In this document: positions 8,575-15,727 of the stretch, in pieces
How the letters are laid out: every line of letters begins with the position of its first letter
Position numbering within the stretch: the first letter of the stretch is position 1
NCBI GenBank assembly: GCA_045655105.1
Contig: JAZOOQ010000006.1
Span: forward strand, 1-64,000
Length of the DNA: 64,000 nucleotides
Direction of reading: 5' to 3'
Origin: RGIG4140 sp045655105
GTDB taxonomy: Bacteria > Pseudomonadota > Alphaproteobacteria > CAAHEQ01 > UBA3637
Position numbers and translations under genes: made by a program
The notes under the pieces: model-generated
Database searches by the model: none
What the model saw: the letters and a program-made list of their open reading frames with translations, nothing else
Told to the model about the DNA's origin: nothing

Positions 8575-8648
8575 AAAAATAATGAAAATTATATAGTTTA
8601 AAAAAAATAGATTTTAGAAATATAATTTATTAGTTTAAGTTTATAACA

Positions 8649-8680
8649 AAAAACGCCTTCTTTTTTAGAAGGCGTTTTCG
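8649..8680. terminator. bidirectional terminator between ctrA and the outer-membrane gene
   Basis: Stem AAACGCCTTCT (8651-8661) / AGAAGGCGTTT (8667-8677) with A-run on the left and T-run on the right, between two convergent genes. Confidence 0.8.
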
Positions 8681-8697
8681 TTTGAACTAAATTTAAA

Positions 8698-9528
8698 TTA
8701 GAAGCCAAGGCGTAATCTTAAACCGATTTGATTGCCATGAATATCTTCTTTATGTTCTTCACCATCAATGATGTATTTGCCGTAAGCACTTAAAGCAACA
8801 TTTTTTGTGAAGTGATAAGCAGCTTCAATGCCATAGCTATATATGCGTTCTTCATCATATTCATCATACTCAACGCTCAATTGATGATCCATTGAAACTT
8901 TCATTTTTGGGCAATATGAATATAACCCTGCTGTTCCAGTATATTTGAGTTCATTGTCATCATCTTGGCTTTGGAAAACAGGAACTTCAACTGTACCAGC
9001 TAAATATGGTGTCCAGTAACCTAATTTATAACCGACTTTTGCACCAACTTTAGCATATTTGTAAGTTCCACTAAAACCAGCATTGGGTTCTATAAGATTA
9101 ATTAAATCATCTGGGAAACCATAATATGAATGATTTTCTTCTTGTCCATAAGCTAAGAGTGATTGAACTTTTAAAGCACCATCTGAAACAAGATTGTATT
9201 TTGATGTGATTTCAAAATTAATGTTTCTATCTTTATTATCTGTTACGCTGTTGACATAGTCAGATAATGTTCCCTTTGCCCAAGCATTTGAAACTGTTGC
9301 ACCTAATGACCAAGCATTTGACAAACCATATTCTAAAGTTTGTGTTGCTGTATGTGCATAGGTTTTGAGACGGAGGTCGTCTTTATAAGTTCTTGTTGAA
9401 TAATCATAAGATGTTGTTGAAAGAATGCCCCCTTCAGCTGGAACATAGAATGGGTTTGTTGATTCAACAGCCATTGCTGATGTTGCAAGGCTCATAGCGC
9501 CTAACAATAAAAATGTTTTTTTAAACAT
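8698..9528 (-). CDS. outer-membrane beta-barrel protein (porin-like)
   Basis: The 276-residue precursor has a clear signal peptide (MFKKTFLLLGAMSLATSAMA) and then alternating aromatic/polar strands such as LEYGLSNAWSLGATVSNAW and YAKVGAKVGYKLGYWTPYLAGTVEV, ending LRLRLGF with the terminal phenylalanine recognised by the BAM complex. It has no recognisable OmpA-like or other soluble domain, so it is probably a small 8-12 stranded barrel; the substrate or function cannot be told. The ATG is preceded by AAGGAG. It is monocistronic, preceded by a strong -10, a 5'-end mRNA hairpin and a GANTC cluster. Confidence 0.8.
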   Translation of the reverse strand: MFKKTFLLLGAMSLATSAMAVESTNPFYVPAEGGILSTTSYDYSTRTYKDDLRLKTYAHTATQTLEYGLSNAWSLGATVSNAWAKGTLSDYVNSVTDNKDRNINFEITSKYNLVSDGALKVQSLLAYGQEENHSYYGFPDDLINLIEPNAGFSGTYKYAKVGAKVGYKLGYWTPYLAGTVEVPVFQSQDDDNELKYTGTAGLYSYCPKMKVSMDHQLSVEYDEYDEERIYSYGIEAAYHFTKNVALSAYGKYIIDGEEHKEDIHGNQIGLRLRLGF

Positions 9529-9561
9529 AATAACTCCTTATTAAAAAGTTTTTATTTATAC

Positions 9562-9584
9562 GCAGGACCCTCCTGCTGATTATA
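9562..9584 (-). promoter_or_regulatory. -10 element and 5'-terminal mRNA hairpin of the outer-membrane gene
   Basis: Minus-strand TATAAT (9579-9584) predicts a start near 9571-9573, so the transcript begins at or just before a GCAGGA/TCCTGC stem (9562-9567 with 9571-9576). No good -35 was found at 16-18 bases. A hairpin at the extreme 5' end is a known stabiliser of porin mRNAs such as ompA; applying that here is inference. Confidence 0.5.
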
Positions 9585-9632
9585 CTTTAGCTAATCATAA
9601 TTAAATATGCAACAAAAATGTAACGTTTCATC

Positions 9633-9687
9633 GAATCGCGATTCTTTTTTTATTAAATTATTATCGAATCGATTCAAATATTGATTC
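9633..9687. promoter_or_regulatory. cluster of five GANTC (CcrM-type) methylation sites
   Basis: GANTC occurs at 9633, 9640, 9666, 9671 and 9683 within 55 bases; the first four form two palindromes, GAATCGCGATTC (9633-9644) and GAATCGATTC (9666-9675), whose centres are about 32 bases apart, three helical turns. The cluster lies upstream of the outer-membrane gene promoter in a 400-base gene-poor interval. It may equally be an operator for an unknown dimeric regulator. Confidence 0.45.
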
Positions 9688-9825
9688 TCTTTATAAACAA
9701 AGACTTTTAGTTTTTTTAACATTTTTTGGTCTTTTTTTTAGTCTAAAAACACTCTTTTTTTGTGTAGTTTAAAAAATGTGAAAATATTTATTTTTCAATA
9801 TGATATAAAAAATTAAAAAAAGCTA

Positions 9826-9874
9826 TTGACAATCAAACTTCACTCTTTGTATGAATAAATTATAAGGTGCACCT
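9826..9874 (+). promoter_or_regulatory. promoter and palindrome upstream of the NrdD-tail gene
   Basis: TTGACA (9826-9831), 18-base spacer, TATGAA (9850-9855), then the perfect palindrome AGGTGCACCT (9865-9874) near the expected transcription start, which could be an operator. A 16-codon frame (9875-9925) starts directly after it and stops three bases before the next ATG; whether it is translated is unknown. Confidence 0.45.
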
Positions 9875-9928
9875 ATGAATGGGTTAAGCAATAAAAAGTT
9901 TAAAACAAAAAGAGAAAGGAACTAAAAA

Positions 9929-10114
9929 ATGACAGATGCAGAAATCTTGAAAGCAAATGAAAATGAACGTCAATCTGTTGAATGTTGGACACGCGTAATG
10001 GGTTATTTCCGTCCATACAGTCATTTCAATAAAGGCAAAAAATCTGAATTTGAAGAAAGACAATGGTTTATTGAAGAAAAAGCTTGTTGTTCATGTGAAA
10101 TTAAAGCAGCTTAG
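9929..10114 (+). CDS. stand-alone glycyl-radical tail of anaerobic ribonucleotide reductase (NrdD-like small protein)
   Basis: The 61-residue protein contains CWTRVMGYFRP and FNKGKKSEFEER, which match the C-terminal glycyl-radical segment of class III ribonucleotide reductase (RVCGY....FNxGKxxE...R in NrdD); Gly25 would carry the radical. The rest of NrdD is absent: there is no room for an ATP-cone or catalytic barrel. Small proteins of this type are analogous to GrcA/YfiD, the spare radical domain that repairs oxygen-cleaved pyruvate formate-lyase, so a repair or split-subunit role for NrdD is inferred. The CCSC motif near the C-terminus could bind metal. It is monocistronic with its own promoter and terminator; GAAAGG precedes the ATG. 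Confidence 0.7.
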   Translation: MTDAEILKANENERQSVECWTRVMGYFRPYSHFNKGKKSEFEERQWFIEEKACCSCEIKAA

Positions 10115-10130
10115 AAGTTCTCTCTTGATG

Positions 10131-10158
10131 AAAATGCCCTTTTAAAGGGCATTTTTTT
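10131..10158 (+). terminator. terminator of the NrdD-tail gene
   Basis: Stem AAAATGCCCTTT / AAAGGGCATTTT directly followed by a T-run. Confidence 0.85.
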
Positions 10159-10208
10159 ATTGTGAAAAATATAACTTTTTTATATCTTAAAATAAAGGAG
10201 TTTTGATC

Positions 10209-10973
10209 ATGATTAGAATTATTGTATTTTTATTTTTAATATTATTAACCCCTCTTACTTCATTTGCCAATTATTCTGAAGCAGATTTAAGAGCCAAAAA
10301 TGTTCCAGAACGTTATGAAAAAAGATTAGAGGATTTGGTGAAATATCTGATTGAGCCATACAAAAAAAATGATGAATTAAAAGCAAGAGTTATTTTCGCA
10401 TGGATAGGATATCATGTTGAATATGATATGTTTAAATATGATGTGATTAGTGAAAAGAAAAAAGGGGCGCGTTATACAAAAAGAAAAATGCGAACTGGAG
10501 ATGCCTTTAAAACAAGAGTTGGTGTTTGTGGTGATATTGCGGATTTATATGAACGCATGGCAAGACTTGCTGGTTTAGAAGTGGAATATATTACTGGATA
10601 TGCTGGAAATAATTTAACAATGGATGATTTAGAAGATTCTGGGCATGCTTGGAATGCGGTTAAAATTAATAAAAAATGGCATTTCGTTGATGCAACATGG
10701 GGAATGAGTGGTGATTATACAGCATTTAACAATGTTGATTCATTGGCAGAACATAGAAAAGAAATTAGAAAAAGACGCAGAGGGGATGTTGATGTAAATG
10801 CAAACAGATCATTGAATAGTGAGTGGTTTTTGGTATCTCCAGAAAAAATGATTAAAACGCATTTTCCTAAAAGAGATAAACATCAACATTTAAATCGTTC
10901 GGTTGATATGAAAAAAGTTTTTAGAGAAAATAAAAGACGTATGGAAAAAGAAAAAAGAGGTAACAAAAGATGA
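10209..10973 (+). CDS. exported transglutaminase-like protein
   Basis: The 254-residue protein has a signal peptide (MIRIIVFLFLILLTPLTSFA) and a transglutaminase/protease-fold core: nucleophile Cys in RVGVCGDIADLYERMARLAG, His in SGHAWNAVKI and Asp in FVDATWG, in the order and spacing of the Cys-His-Asp triad. It resembles kyphoscoliosis-peptidase-type (KY) domains acting on cell-wall or surface proteins; the substrate is unknown. The Lys/Arg-rich C-terminus is unusual for a secreted enzyme. The ATG at 10209 has AAGGAG eight bases upstream and is preferred over a TTG two codons earlier. It overlaps alr by four bases, suggesting a link with the cell wall. Confidence 0.75.
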   Translation: MIRIIVFLFLILLTPLTSFANYSEADLRAKNVPERYEKRLEDLVKYLIEPYKKNDELKARVIFAWIGYHVEYDMFKYDVISEKKKGARYTKRKMRTGDAFKTRVGVCGDIADLYERMARLAGLEVEYITGYAGNNLTMDDLEDSGHAWNAVKINKKWHFVDATWGMSGDYTAFNNVDSLAEHRKEIRKRRRGDVDVNANRSLNSEWFLVSPEKMIKTHFPKRDKHQHLNRSVDMKKVFRENKRRMEKEKRGNKR

Positions 10974-12037
10974 TTTATTCTCAATCGGTTTTAACAATTG
11001 ATTTAAATGCATTAAAAGAAAATTATTTGTTTTTGAAAAAAACAGCCCCTAAAAGTATTTCTGCTGCGGTTGTTAAAAATAATGCATATGGGTTAGGGAT
11101 TGAACGAGTTGTTCCTGCGTTGATGGATGTTGGGTGTAATGATTTTTTTGTTGCATTGGCATGTGAAGGTGAACGCGTTCGTAAAATGGCGCCTAACGCA
11201 AATATTTATGTGTTACAAGGTATTGGAGACGATTCGTTAAATTTATTTCAAACCCAAAAATTAATACCAGTTATTTCAACACCAAATATGTTACATTTTT
11301 GGATGAAAAACAAAATTGAAGGAATTAAACCCATTTTAAACATTGAAACGGGTCTTAATCGTTTAGGGTTTAGAAAAAAAGATATTCTTAATTTAACTGA
11401 AGAAGAAAAAAAAGAATTTTCATTTCTTTTATCTCATCTTTCTTGCGCAGATGAACCGTATCATTTTATGAATAAACATCAAATTGAAAAATTTAATGAG
11501 ATAAAAAAATTATTTCCAAATTTAAGATCAACTTTATCTGCTTCTGATGGTGTTTTTTTAGGAGAAAATTTTCAAAAAGATATGGTTCGTTTAGGAGCTG
11601 CTATGTATGGGTTAAATACAGCTCCTGATAGGCAAAATAAAATGAAACCAGTTGTTTATTTAAAAGCGCCTGTTCTTCAGATCGTTGATGTGTCAGATGG
11701 AGAATATGTTGGATATGGGGCTGCATATAAAGCTAAAAAGAAAATGAAAGTTGGTATAGTTTCTATTGGTTATGCAGATGGTCTTCCCCGCTCATTGATG
11801 GGAAGAGGGCGTGTGTTTTTTAATGGGCAGGAAATAAGACTTATTGGAAGATTATCTATGGATAATTTAATGTGTGATGTCACAGATGTAAAAGGTCTAG
11901 AAGAAGGATTATTTGTTGATGTTTTAAATGAGCATTACACTGCGGATGATATGGGTTCTGATGCCGGAACAATTGGATATGAAATTTTGAATGGTATCTG
12001 TAAATCAGGACGAGTTCAAATAATTGAAAAAAAATAA
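10970..12037 (+). CDS. alr: alanine racemase
   Basis: PLP enzyme interconverting L- and D-alanine for peptidoglycan. The 355-residue protein starts with the TIM-barrel segment AAVVKNNAYGLG carrying the PLP lysine, followed by the conserved LNIETGLNRLGF, and the C-terminal beta domain with YVGYGAAYKAKK carrying the catalytic tyrosine and GIVSIGYADGLPRSL. Length is normal for Alr. Translationally coupled (ATGA) to the transglutaminase-like gene and followed by a terminator. Confidence 0.95.
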   Translation: MIYSQSVLTIDLNALKENYLFLKKTAPKSISAAVVKNNAYGLGIERVVPALMDVGCNDFFVALACEGERVRKMAPNANIYVLQGIGDDSLNLFQTQKLIPVISTPNMLHFWMKNKIEGIKPILNIETGLNRLGFRKKDILNLTEEEKKEFSFLLSHLSCADEPYHFMNKHQIEKFNEIKKLFPNLRSTLSASDGVFLGENFQKDMVRLGAAMYGLNTAPDRQNKMKPVVYLKAPVLQIVDVSDGEYVGYGAAYKAKKKMKVGIVSIGYADGLPRSLMGRGRVFFNGQEIRLIGRLSMDNLMCDVTDVKGLEEGLFVDVLNEHYTADDMGSDAGTIGYEILNGICKSGRVQIIEKK

Positions 12038-12038
12038 A

Positions 12039-12066
12039 TTAAACGGCACTTTTCAGTGCCGTTTAA
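12039..12066. terminator. bidirectional terminator between alr and the first invertase gene
   Basis: Stem AAACGGCACT (12041-12050) / AGTGCCGTTT (12055-12064), flanked by A/T-rich runs, between convergent genes. Confidence 0.75.
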
Positions 12067-12071
12067 AGTTT

Positions 12072-12668
12072 TTAATATCCAGCATTTCTTAAATAATTAT
12101 ATACTGTTTTTGAACTAACGCCTAAACGTTTAGCAATTTTTGTTTTTGCTAATCCTTGTTGATAAAGATGAATAAGTTCTTTTTCTTTTCCATCAAGGAT
12201 ATGTGTTTTATTTTTAGATCCTTTTTTTCGACCTAATTTTTTTCCAACAGATTTTAACCGGGATAAAGCTTCTTTAGTTCGTTGACTAATCAAGTTTCTT
12301 TCAATTTCTGCTGAAAGCGAAAAAGCAAAAGCTAATACTTTACTTTGAATGTCGGATCCTAAACGATAATTATCTTTAATGGTCCATACTTTAATATTTC
12401 TTTGCATGCAATAATTTAAAATAGTCATAACCTGAAAAAGGTTTCTTCCTAATCTTGAAATTTCGCTACAAATTAAAATATCTCCAGATTTTAATTTCTT
12501 AATGTATTTTCCAAGTTTTCGATATTCAACATCTTTTGTTCCGCTAACTGTTTCAGTTATCCAAACAGAAACGAGAAGTTTTTCTTTTTTTGTAAATTCA
12601 ATAATTTCAAATTCTTGATTTTCGAGAGTTTGTTTGTCTGTACTGACACGAATATACGCATAAATCAC
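12072..12668 (-). CDS. Mpi-type serine recombinase (DNA invertase), copy 1
   Basis: Small serine recombinase of about 198 residues. Resolvase N-terminal domain: IYAYIRVSTDKQTLENQ with the nucleophilic serine, ICSEISRLGRN, the long E helix, then GRKKGSKNK and a C-terminal helix-turn-helix (KTKIAKRLGVSSKTVYNYL). The YRLGSDIQSKVLAFAFSLSAEIERNLIS stretch matches the Mpi master invertase group of Bacteroides, which flips promoters. I favour the GTG at 12668 (GGAG six bases upstream, aligns with the second copy); an ATG further upstream is possible. It is similar to the invertase at 28005-28607. No obvious pair of inverted repeats flanks a promoter next to this copy. Confidence 0.85.
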   Translation of the reverse strand: MIYAYIRVSTDKQTLENQEFEIIEFTKKEKLLVSVWITETVSGTKDVEYRKLGKYIKKLKSGDILICSEISRLGRNLFQVMTILNYCMQRNIKVWTIKDNYRLGSDIQSKVLAFAFSLSAEIERNLISQRTKEALSRLKSVGKKLGRKKGSKNKTHILDGKEKELIHLYQQGLAKTKIAKRLGVSSKTVYNYLRNAGY

Positions 12669-12702
12669 ATGAATCTCCATTTCTAAAAATGCCCAAAAAA
12701 TC

Positions 12703-12718
12703 CTAAACATATGTTTAG
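12703..12718. repeat. 16-bp perfect palindrome upstream of invertase 1
   Basis: CTAAACATATGTTTAG, centred 42 bases upstream of the GTG start. It could be an operator or a recombination half-site for the adjacent enzyme. No second copy was seen in the window. Confidence 0.4.
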
Positions 12719-12721
12719 AGA

Positions 12722-12759
12722 CAAAATAAAAGTATGCAAAATTTTTTAATTTTACATAC
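12722..12759 (-). terminator. probable terminator of the radical SAM operon
   Basis: Minus-strand stem GTATGTAAAATT / AATTTTGCATAC (11 of 12 pairs) followed by TTTTATTTT. It lies between the radical SAM gene and the downstream invertase. The low GC content of the stem makes it moderate. Confidence 0.5.
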
Positions 12760-12800
12760 CCTTATTATATGCATAATTTGTTATGAAATGAAGGAAGATT

Positions 12801-13757
12801 TTATTTAGAAGCAATTAATGCATTTCCGCAAGTGATTCGATCGCTATCTTCTTCTCTACTTGGAACAAAAACAATCACATCCCAACCTTTTTTAAGAAGG
12901 GGTTGTTCAAATTCTCTATAAACATCATAATCATCATAGCTTGTTGTTACATCAAATCCATTTTGAATGGCGGAATTTGTTTCATGAATAGGTGTGATTT
13001 TCACAATAAACATTTTTGGATCAAAAAGTTCTGTTAAGCGATCTGCATCTAAAATTGTTTCTTTTGTAACAGCAAAGTTAAGCGTATATTTTCTTCCAAC
13101 TGGTTGAGGTAATTCCTTTGCTAATGCAGAAATTTCTTCTAAACTTAAACTATTTGAATTAAATTGAGCATCTCTTTGTGCATTATCTGTTGAATTAATT
13201 GAAAATTGAAGACCTGCCTCGCCATTGTAATCAATATTTTTAATGTTGCACCAATCTAAAATAAATTGTTTTAACTTTTTATTTTTTTTAGGAAGCATTG
13301 TTGAAACAACGGGATGAATTGTTTTTACTGAGATATATTTGTTTGTTAAATTTCTTAAATTATTTTTTGCAAACTCCAAAACATTTTCATTGAATGTTGG
13401 TTCTCCCATTCTTGCGAAATGAACATTAAATCTATCTGTATAATTGATGGTTTCATTTTTTAAAATAGTTTCAATTTCATATGAAAGTTCATCAACGGTG
13501 GCATTTCCAAAAAAACCATATTTAGGGCAATCGCAAAACTGACATTTCATTGGACATCCTTTTTGAGTACTGATTGTTGCGACCCATTTTTTTGTTAAAT
13601 CAACATCTTTGTGTTTAACTCCATTAATTTCGGTGTGCAATCCCAAAAAGTCTGCTTTAATATTATTTTCTTTCCCATAATCGCCAACAGTTAAAAATTC
13701 TAAACGGCGATCTTTATCAACATAAATTTTTCCGGTATGTGTATGAATGATTTCCAT
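12801..13757 (-). CDS. RlmN/Cfr-like radical SAM protein, divergent
   Basis: The 318-residue protein has the radical SAM cluster CPMKCQFC, the RlmN-type MGEP motif (FARMGEPTFNENVL) and a C-terminal TCGNAL matching the CGQL cysteine that is methylated in RlmN. RlmN methylates A2503 of 23S rRNA and A37 of some tRNAs. In true RlmN a second catalytic cysteine sits seven residues before the first cluster cysteine (CVSSQVGC); here the aligned residue is Thr (TISTQKGC), and the N-terminal HhH-like domain is shortened, so chemistry may differ. Start chosen at the ATG with GGAGGAAA just upstream. Lies 59 bases downstream of the prephenate-dehydratase-like gene, probably one operon. Confidence 0.75.
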   Translation of the reverse strand: MEIIHTHTGKIYVDKDRRLEFLTVGDYGKENNIKADFLGLHTEINGVKHKDVDLTKKWVATISTQKGCPMKCQFCDCPKYGFFGNATVDELSYEIETILKNETINYTDRFNVHFARMGEPTFNENVLEFAKNNLRNLTNKYISVKTIHPVVSTMLPKKNKKLKQFILDWCNIKNIDYNGEAGLQFSINSTDNAQRDAQFNSNSLSLEEISALAKELPQPVGRKYTLNFAVTKETILDADRLTELFDPKMFIVKITPIHETNSAIQNGFDVTTSYDDYDVYREFEQPLLKKGWDVIVFVPSREEDSDRITCGNALIASK

Positions 13758-13816
13758 AATTTTCCTCCATTTGATAGTCGTTTGTTTTGTGATTATAGCA
13801 TAAAAAAGCAATTTAT

Positions 13817-14371
13817 TCACGTTTTTAATTTAAAAAGTCCAAAAAGTGTTTCATTATCTTTATCATCTTCAATGTTTTCATCAATTAAAAAAAGATTGTA
13901 AAATTCGCCAGCACCTCTTTTACAAATAACAGCATAGTTTTCCGGATATATACCTGTGGATAACTTTTTTGCTGAAATCGCAGTGTCTTCAGATTCAATT
14001 TCTTTAATTGAGGGAAAATTTTTTCTTCTATATTCTTTTGTTTGATTTAATGCTTGAATATGAGAAGCGATAAAACCAATTTTTGAATTTTTATTTTTTT
14101 TGAATAAGGAATGATGGATTGGAAGATAAAGTGAATCTATAAGTTCAATGTTTTCTGTGAGTGCGTCTGTTGTTTCTTTAACAACTCCAGCAATTTTATT
14201 TTGAATTGCTAAAACTCCATAATCTATTTTTTTATTTATAAGGGCTGAGACAACATTTTGTGATGTGATGAGAGGAATAAATTGATTAGTTTTCAATCCA
14301 TGTGTTTTTGCAAATTGAATAGCTGCTTCTTCTGAATTTGAAAATAAATCACCTTGAAACCCGATTTTCAT
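13817..14371 (-). CDS. prephenate-dehydratase-like domain protein with altered active site
   Basis: The 184-residue protein aligns with the prephenate dehydratase (PDT) domain of PheA: MKIGFQGDLFSNSEEAA at the N-terminus, DYGVLAIQNKIAGVVKETTDAL for the PIENS region, and IASHIQAL for the HPQA region. The key C-terminal TRF motif is TLF (DNETLFGLF), the PIENS Glu is Gln, and no ACT regulatory domain follows. These changes argue against phenylpyruvate synthesis and for a ligand-binding or altered catalytic role. The ATG at 14371 is preceded by GGAG; longer upstream frames are low-complexity and lie outside the predicted transcript. Followed by the RlmN-like gene. Confidence 0.65.
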   Translation of the reverse strand: MKIGFQGDLFSNSEEAAIQFAKTHGLKTNQFIPLITSQNVVSALINKKIDYGVLAIQNKIAGVVKETTDALTENIELIDSLYLPIHHSLFKKNKNSKIGFIASHIQALNQTKEYRRKNFPSIKEIESEDTAISAKKLSTGIYPENYAVICKRGAGEFYNLFLIDENIEDDKDNETLFGLFKLKT

Positions 14372-14402
14372 TTTTTGCTCCTTTATTGTTATTAATAATT
14401 TG

Positions 14403-14431
14403 TTATTAACATAAAGATAAAAAGTTGTCAA
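14403..14431 (-). promoter_or_regulatory. sigma70-type promoter for the PDT-like/RlmN-like pair
   Basis: Minus strand TTGACA (14426-14431), exactly 17 bases, TAATAA (14403-14408), predicting a short leader before the ATG at 14371. Confidence 0.7.
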
Positions 14432-14554
14432 GTTGTTTTTTAAGTGTTTTATTAAAACAATTTGTTTAAGAGTAAAACATCTTGACATTTTTAAAGAAAT
14501 ACTTCCATATTGAAAAAAGAATATGATATTTTTTATCAGTAAAGGATTATTTTT

Positions 14555-15586
14555 ATGTTTAGTATTTCTGAATTTATTAAAGTGAATAGAGTTTATTTTA
14601 TTTGGGCTGTTTTTTTGAGCACACTTTATTTGTTTAGAAGTATGTTTGGCCTTGTTTTCATGACCTTTATTATGTGTTTTATTTTTGCAAGTATTGGGCA
14701 TAAAATTCGGCGTAAATATCATTGGAATAGAAGAATTATTGTTGTTTCTTTATATTTACTCTTTTTGCTTTTTGAAATTTTATTTGTTGCGGTTGTTCCC
14801 AGCAAGTTAATAAATGAAACAATTAGTTTTACTGAGCAATTACCAAAAACAATTTATTTCTTTAAAAATTGGATTGATACGCATACGCAAGACAATGAAA
14901 TTCTTTCTATGATTGTTGATCAACTTTCAATGAATATTTCGCCGGATAAAGCATTAATGAGAGCTTGGAGTATGTCTTTATCATTTTTGCATGTTGGGAT
15001 ACATTATATCGGTTGGTTTTTCTTAGCAATGTTATTTAGTTTTCTGATTCTTTTAGATTTGCCAACTTTATCTTTAGGTATTAGAAAATTGCGTGATACA
15101 AAATTGGCAGAAACATATAAAGAAATTGCAGGAAGCGTTGTTTTATTTGCTAAAGTTGTTGGTGAAAATTTTAGAGCCCAATTAATTATTTCTGCGATTA
15201 ATACTTGTTTAACAGCGATTGGTCTTTATGCCCTTGGAATAAATGCAATTGCTCTTTTATGCACAATTGTTTTTATTTGTGGATTAATTCCAGTTTTAGG
15301 TATGATTATTTCATCTGTTCCAATTCTTTTAATGGCGGTAAATAGTGGAGGGATGATGTTGGGCTTGTGGGCTTTTATGATGATTGTTTTTATTCATATT
15401 TTAGAAGCATATGTATTAAATCCAAGAATAGTATCTTCCGTGATGCATATTAACCCTGTTATGACTCTTATTATTCTTTATATTGCACATAGTTTTTTAG
15501 GGATTTGGGGTATGCTTTTAGGTGTTCCAATCGCGGTTTATTTCTATCGTAAAATTAATGTGTTACCAATAAAGAATGCGGAGTGA
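14555..15586 (+). CDS. AI-2E family membrane permease (PerM/YdiK type)
   Basis: The 343-residue protein has about eight hydrophobic segments: a pair at the N-terminus, one near residues 65-85, and a dense C-terminal block including FICGLIPVLGMIISSVPILLMA and LGIWGMLLGVPIAVYF, the hallmark of the AI-2E transporter family (PF01594). Members export small molecules or act as Na+/H+ antiporters; the autoinducer-2 role applies to few of them. The start has AAAGGA upstream. Divergent from the PDT-like gene and closed by a strong terminator. Confidence 0.85.
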   Translation: MFSISEFIKVNRVYFIWAVFLSTLYLFRSMFGLVFMTFIMCFIFASIGHKIRRKYHWNRRIIVVSLYLLFLLFEILFVAVVPSKLINETISFTEQLPKTIYFFKNWIDTHTQDNEILSMIVDQLSMNISPDKALMRAWSMSLSFLHVGIHYIGWFFLAMLFSFLILLDLPTLSLGIRKLRDTKLAETYKEIAGSVVLFAKVVGENFRAQLIISAINTCLTAIGLYALGINAIALLCTIVFICGLIPVLGMIISSVPILLMAVNSGGMMLGLWAFMMIVFIHILEAYVLNPRIVSSVMHINPVMTLIILYIAHSFLGIWGMLLGVPIAVYFYRKINVLPIKNAE

Positions 15587-15591
15587 AAATT

Positions 15592-15625
15592 AAAAAAAAG
15601 CGCTTAAAAGCGCTTTTTTATTTTT
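15592..15625 (+). terminator. terminator of the AI-2E family gene
   Basis: 12-bp stem AAAAAAGCGCTT / AAGCGCTTTTTT (15594-15605 with 15608-15619) with T-rich tail; symmetric enough to work in both directions. Confidence 0.85.
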
Positions 15626-15676
15626 GGCGATCCCACTGCGATAAATCTCGAACTTTTCCTTGTGCGTCAGACTATT
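15624..15676. repeat. noncoding sequence related to 18915-19049, left flank of the restriction-modification gene
   Basis: Contains, in order, TTGGCGATCCC (15624-15634), TCGAACT (15648-15654) and TCAGACTATT (15667-15676). The same three blocks recur in the same order at 18915-19049. Read on the minus strand it ends GGGATCGCCA, like a tRNA acceptor end, and then meets a terminator stem. I interpret it as a remnant of a tRNA-associated insertion site; no cloverleaf can be drawn. Confidence 0.45.
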
Positions 15677-15727
15677 ACCAAGCCACAATGGAACGATATG
15701 AAGAAATACGCATGTTCAATAAAAAAT

